The notes under the pieces are model-generated. The model was not told where the DNA came from. It saw only the letters and a program-made list of their open reading frames with translations, and did no database searches. The position numbers were made by a program, and so were the translations under genes. DNA of 15,878 bases, from NCBI GenBank assembly GCA_002432715.1, contig DJGJ01000044.1:1-15878 (forward strand), given 5' to 3'. This document shows, piece by piece, positions 14,812-15,878 of the stretch (positions within the stretch are counted from its first letter, which is position 1; each line of letters starts with the position of its first letter). The DNA is from Sphaerochaeta sp. UBA5849. Lineage in GTDB: Bacteria; Spirochaetota; Spirochaetia; Sphaerochaetales; Sphaerochaetaceae.

Positions 14812-15624
14812 CTACTTCCACTTGGTGAGTTTCTTCTCGATGAGAAGGAGTATCTTGTCCAGGACGAACCCGATGATGCCGATGGTGATGATTCCCAAAA
14901 GCACTATCGAGGTATCCATGAACTGTTGCGCTCCCTGGATGCGGGCTCCAAGGCCGAATGTTGTTCCTGTCAATTCCGCTGCAATCAGGGTGGTCAGACT
15001 TGCTGCCATCCCCAACCGCGCTCCGACCAGAATGTAGGGAAACGAGGCGGGAATGACGATATCAAAAAAAAGGTCCTTGTCTGAAGCGCCGAAGGTATAG
15101 GCCGCCCTGATCAGGGTCTTATCCACTTCCTTGACGCCCTGATAGATAGTGACCACCATGACCAGAAAGGCGGCAATGAAAATAATGGTGTACTTCGGTG
15201 GTTCTCCCAGGCCCATGGCAAGGATTACCAATGGAATGAGGGCGATCGGGGGAATGGTCCGCATAAACTGAATCCACGGCTCAACAAGGTTGCGGACCGT
15301 CGGATACCAACCCATCAGGAACGCGACGGGGATCGAACAAATGAAGGCGAGTCCGAAGCCCACCAGCACTCTTTGCAATGAAATGCTGATGTCCTTGAAA
15401 TACCGACCGTTTGCCATTGATTCAGCAATCAAGGCGGCGAACACCTGCTTCGGGCTGGCTAAAAAGGTATTGATTGTCGGAATGAGGGTTATGACAGCCC
15501 AGAGCAGAAACCCTCCGATAATGGAGACAACCATCAAGGTATACCGATATCGTTTGGTTCCATCGGAGAAGTCCTTGAGCTTGCGCGCTTTCTGTTGCGG
15601 CTTTTCAGATGCAGTACTATCCAT
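14812..15624 (-). CDS. ABC transporter permease, SsuC/TauC class
   Basis: Forms the inner-membrane channel of the importer, probably as a homodimer. The 270-residue protein has about six membrane segments (near 29-48, 86-107, 122-140, 144-162, 196-215 and 239-262) after a charged cytoplasmic N-terminus of some 25 residues. The EAA-type coupling loop RAAYTFGASDKDLFFDIVIP (173-192), which docks on the ATPase, is well preserved, and FMRTIPPIALIPLVILAMGLG (120-140) is typical of the nitrate/sulfonate/taurine group. AAAGGA lies just upstream of the ATG. It is the first gene of the long - strand operon, preceded by a leader of about 95 bases with inverted repeats. Confidence 0.93.
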   Translation of the reverse strand: MDSTASEKPQQKARKLKDFSDGTKRYRYTLMVVSIIGGFLLWAVITLIPTINTFLASPKQVFAALIAESMANGRYFKDISISLQRVLVGFGLAFICSIPVAFLMGWYPTVRNLVEPWIQFMRTIPPIALIPLVILAMGLGEPPKYTIIFIAAFLVMVVTIYQGVKEVDKTLIRAAYTFGASDKDLFFDIVIPASFPYILVGARLGMAASLTTLIAAELTGTTFGLGARIQGAQQFMDTSIVLLGIITIGIIGFVLDKILLLIEKKLTKWK

Positions 15625-15639
15625 ACCGTTTTCCTTTCT

Positions 15640-15671
15640 TTGGCAGTACTTGCTGTGAAAATTCCTGCCAA
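15640..15671 (-). promoter_or_regulatory. Inverted repeat in the leader of the transporter operon
   Basis: TTGGCAG (15640-15646) and CTGCCAA (15665-15671) are exact inverted copies with an 18-base spacer, placed just before the permease ribosome site. They could form an RNA stem that affects translation, or be a two-part protein-binding site. Confidence 0.4.
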
Positions 15672-15686
15672 TTGAGTGAAATCTTT

Positions 15687-15715
15687 ATCCAATTATTTGG
15701 ATTACCTAAATCCAA
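15687..15715. promoter_or_regulatory. Overlapping ATCCAA/TTGGAT inverted repeats, candidate operator
   Basis: Half-sites ATCCAA (15687-15692), TTGGAT (15697-15702) and ATCCAA (15710-15715) give two overlapping palindromes. The second extends to TTGGATT-5-AATCCAA. They lie just downstream of the predicted - strand transcript start near 15719, where a bound repressor would block transcription. Confidence 0.55.
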
Positions 15716-15725
15716 TCCTAAGGAA

Positions 15726-15754
15726 ATTATTACTTGAGATTTTGTATTTGTAAA
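15726..15754 (-). promoter_or_regulatory. Probable promoter of the long transporter-glycolysis operon
   Basis: On the - strand, TTTACA (reverse of 15749-15754), a 17-base spacer and AATAAT (reverse of 15726-15731) predict a start near 15719. A 9-base palindrome TCCTAAGGA (15716-15724) covers the start point. Confidence 0.6.
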
Positions 15755-15796
15755 GAAAAATCGAAACAAAATTCTTTTTATTTAGCAAATATTTCT

Positions 15797-15825
15797 TTGA
15801 CACATAACAATTGTAGCCCTATACT
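15797..15825 (+). promoter_or_regulatory. Strong sigma-70 promoter reading out of the window
   Basis: A perfect TTGACA (15797-15802), a 17-base spacer and TATACT (15820-15825), with a start near 15832. It must serve a gene to the right of 15878. An ATG at 15869 is present but has no ribosome binding site, so the real start is probably further right. Confidence 0.75.
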
Positions 15826-15835
15826 GTCCACAGGT

Positions 15836-15859
15836 ATCCAAACAGCAACTTTTATCCAA
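15836..15859 (+). repeat. Two ATCCAA copies after the outgoing promoter
   Basis: ATCCAA occurs at 15836-15841 and 15854-15859, 18 bases apart in direct orientation, starting about 5 bases after the predicted + strand start. They are the same motif as the half-sites at 15687-15715. Confidence 0.5.
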
Positions 15860-15878
15860 ATTTTTTTATGGCGGAAAA

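Larger units (their letters stand above)
4521..15624 (-). other. Probable ten-gene operon: ABC importer, regulator, upper glycolysis, oxidoreductase
   Basis: Ten genes run in one direction with junctions of +4, +64 (before the binding protein), +61 (before pgi), +18, -4, -8, +3, +3 and +55 bases. The tight or overlapping junctions from pgi to fba make translational coupling likely. No T-tailed terminator is visible inside. The looser junctions, two of which carry hairpins, may set different expression levels for the binding protein and the enzymes. A promoter at 15726-15754 precedes it. Membership of the last gene (4521-5645) is the least certain. Confidence 0.65.

Noticed and set aside
4521..15624. 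Sulfoquinovose (sulfo-EMP) breakdown operon suggested by a sulfonate-class importer beside isomerase, kinase and aldolase
   Set aside because: There is no GH31 sulfoquinovosidase or sulfolactaldehyde reductase, and Pgi, PfkA and Fba carry ordinary glycolytic residues; ManA and NagA do not fit that pathway.
15625..15719. Riboswitch (TPP or FMN) in the transporter leader
   Set aside because: The importer class made this plausible, but I could not find the conserved core segments of either; only simple inverted repeats are present.

Overview
The window is a dense bacterial chromosome segment of roughly 50% GC by eye. The gene content fits a free-living, fermentative diderm that eats carbohydrates. 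The style of the proteins (a LacI regulator inside a sugar operon, a GH36 alpha-galactosidase, a PfkA close to PPi-type enzymes, Sec-exported periplasmic proteins) made me think of a spirochaete of the Sphaerochaeta type. That taxonomic guess is an inference: no rRNA, tRNA or marker gene is present to confirm it. I saw no insertion sequence, phage gene, CRISPR array or RNA gene.

Left part (1-845): a small exported beta-rich protein stands alone on the + strand. It has a near-perfect sigma-70 promoter, a leader hairpin just before the ribosome binding site, and a strong terminator. A second hairpin closes the facing gene. Middle left (846-4535): an unrecognised protein, possibly of the galactose-mutarotase-like fold (- strand), and a cytoplasmic GH36 alpha-galactosidase (+ strand) diverge from a 90-bp region holding a perfect 14-bp palindrome.

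Right part (4521-15624): ten genes lie head to tail on the - strand with gaps of at most about 63 bases and several overlaps. In transcription order they are ABC permease, ABC ATPase, periplasmic binding protein (nitrate/sulfonate/taurine/thiamine-precursor class), glucose-6-phosphate isomerase, LacI-family repressor, N-acetylglucosamine-6-phosphate deacetylase, 6-phosphofructokinase, mannose-6-phosphate isomerase, class II fructose-bisphosphate aldolase, and an FAD/NAD(P) oxidoreductase. Pgi, ManA, PfkA and Fba together turn mannose-6-P or glucose-6-P into triose phosphates, so upper glycolysis is packed into one unit with its own regulator. NagA feeds in glucosamine-6-P, but the deaminase NagB is not here.

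The right edge (15625-15878) is a divergent control region. There is one promoter for the big operon and a strong one reading out of the window to the right, each followed by copies of an ATCCAA/TTGGAT motif just after its predicted start. The points most worth a second look are these repeats, a full EF-hand-type calcium loop inside the binding protein, an unusual combination of donor-site residues in the phosphofructokinase, and the pairing of an SsuABC-class transporter with a sugar-phosphate operon.
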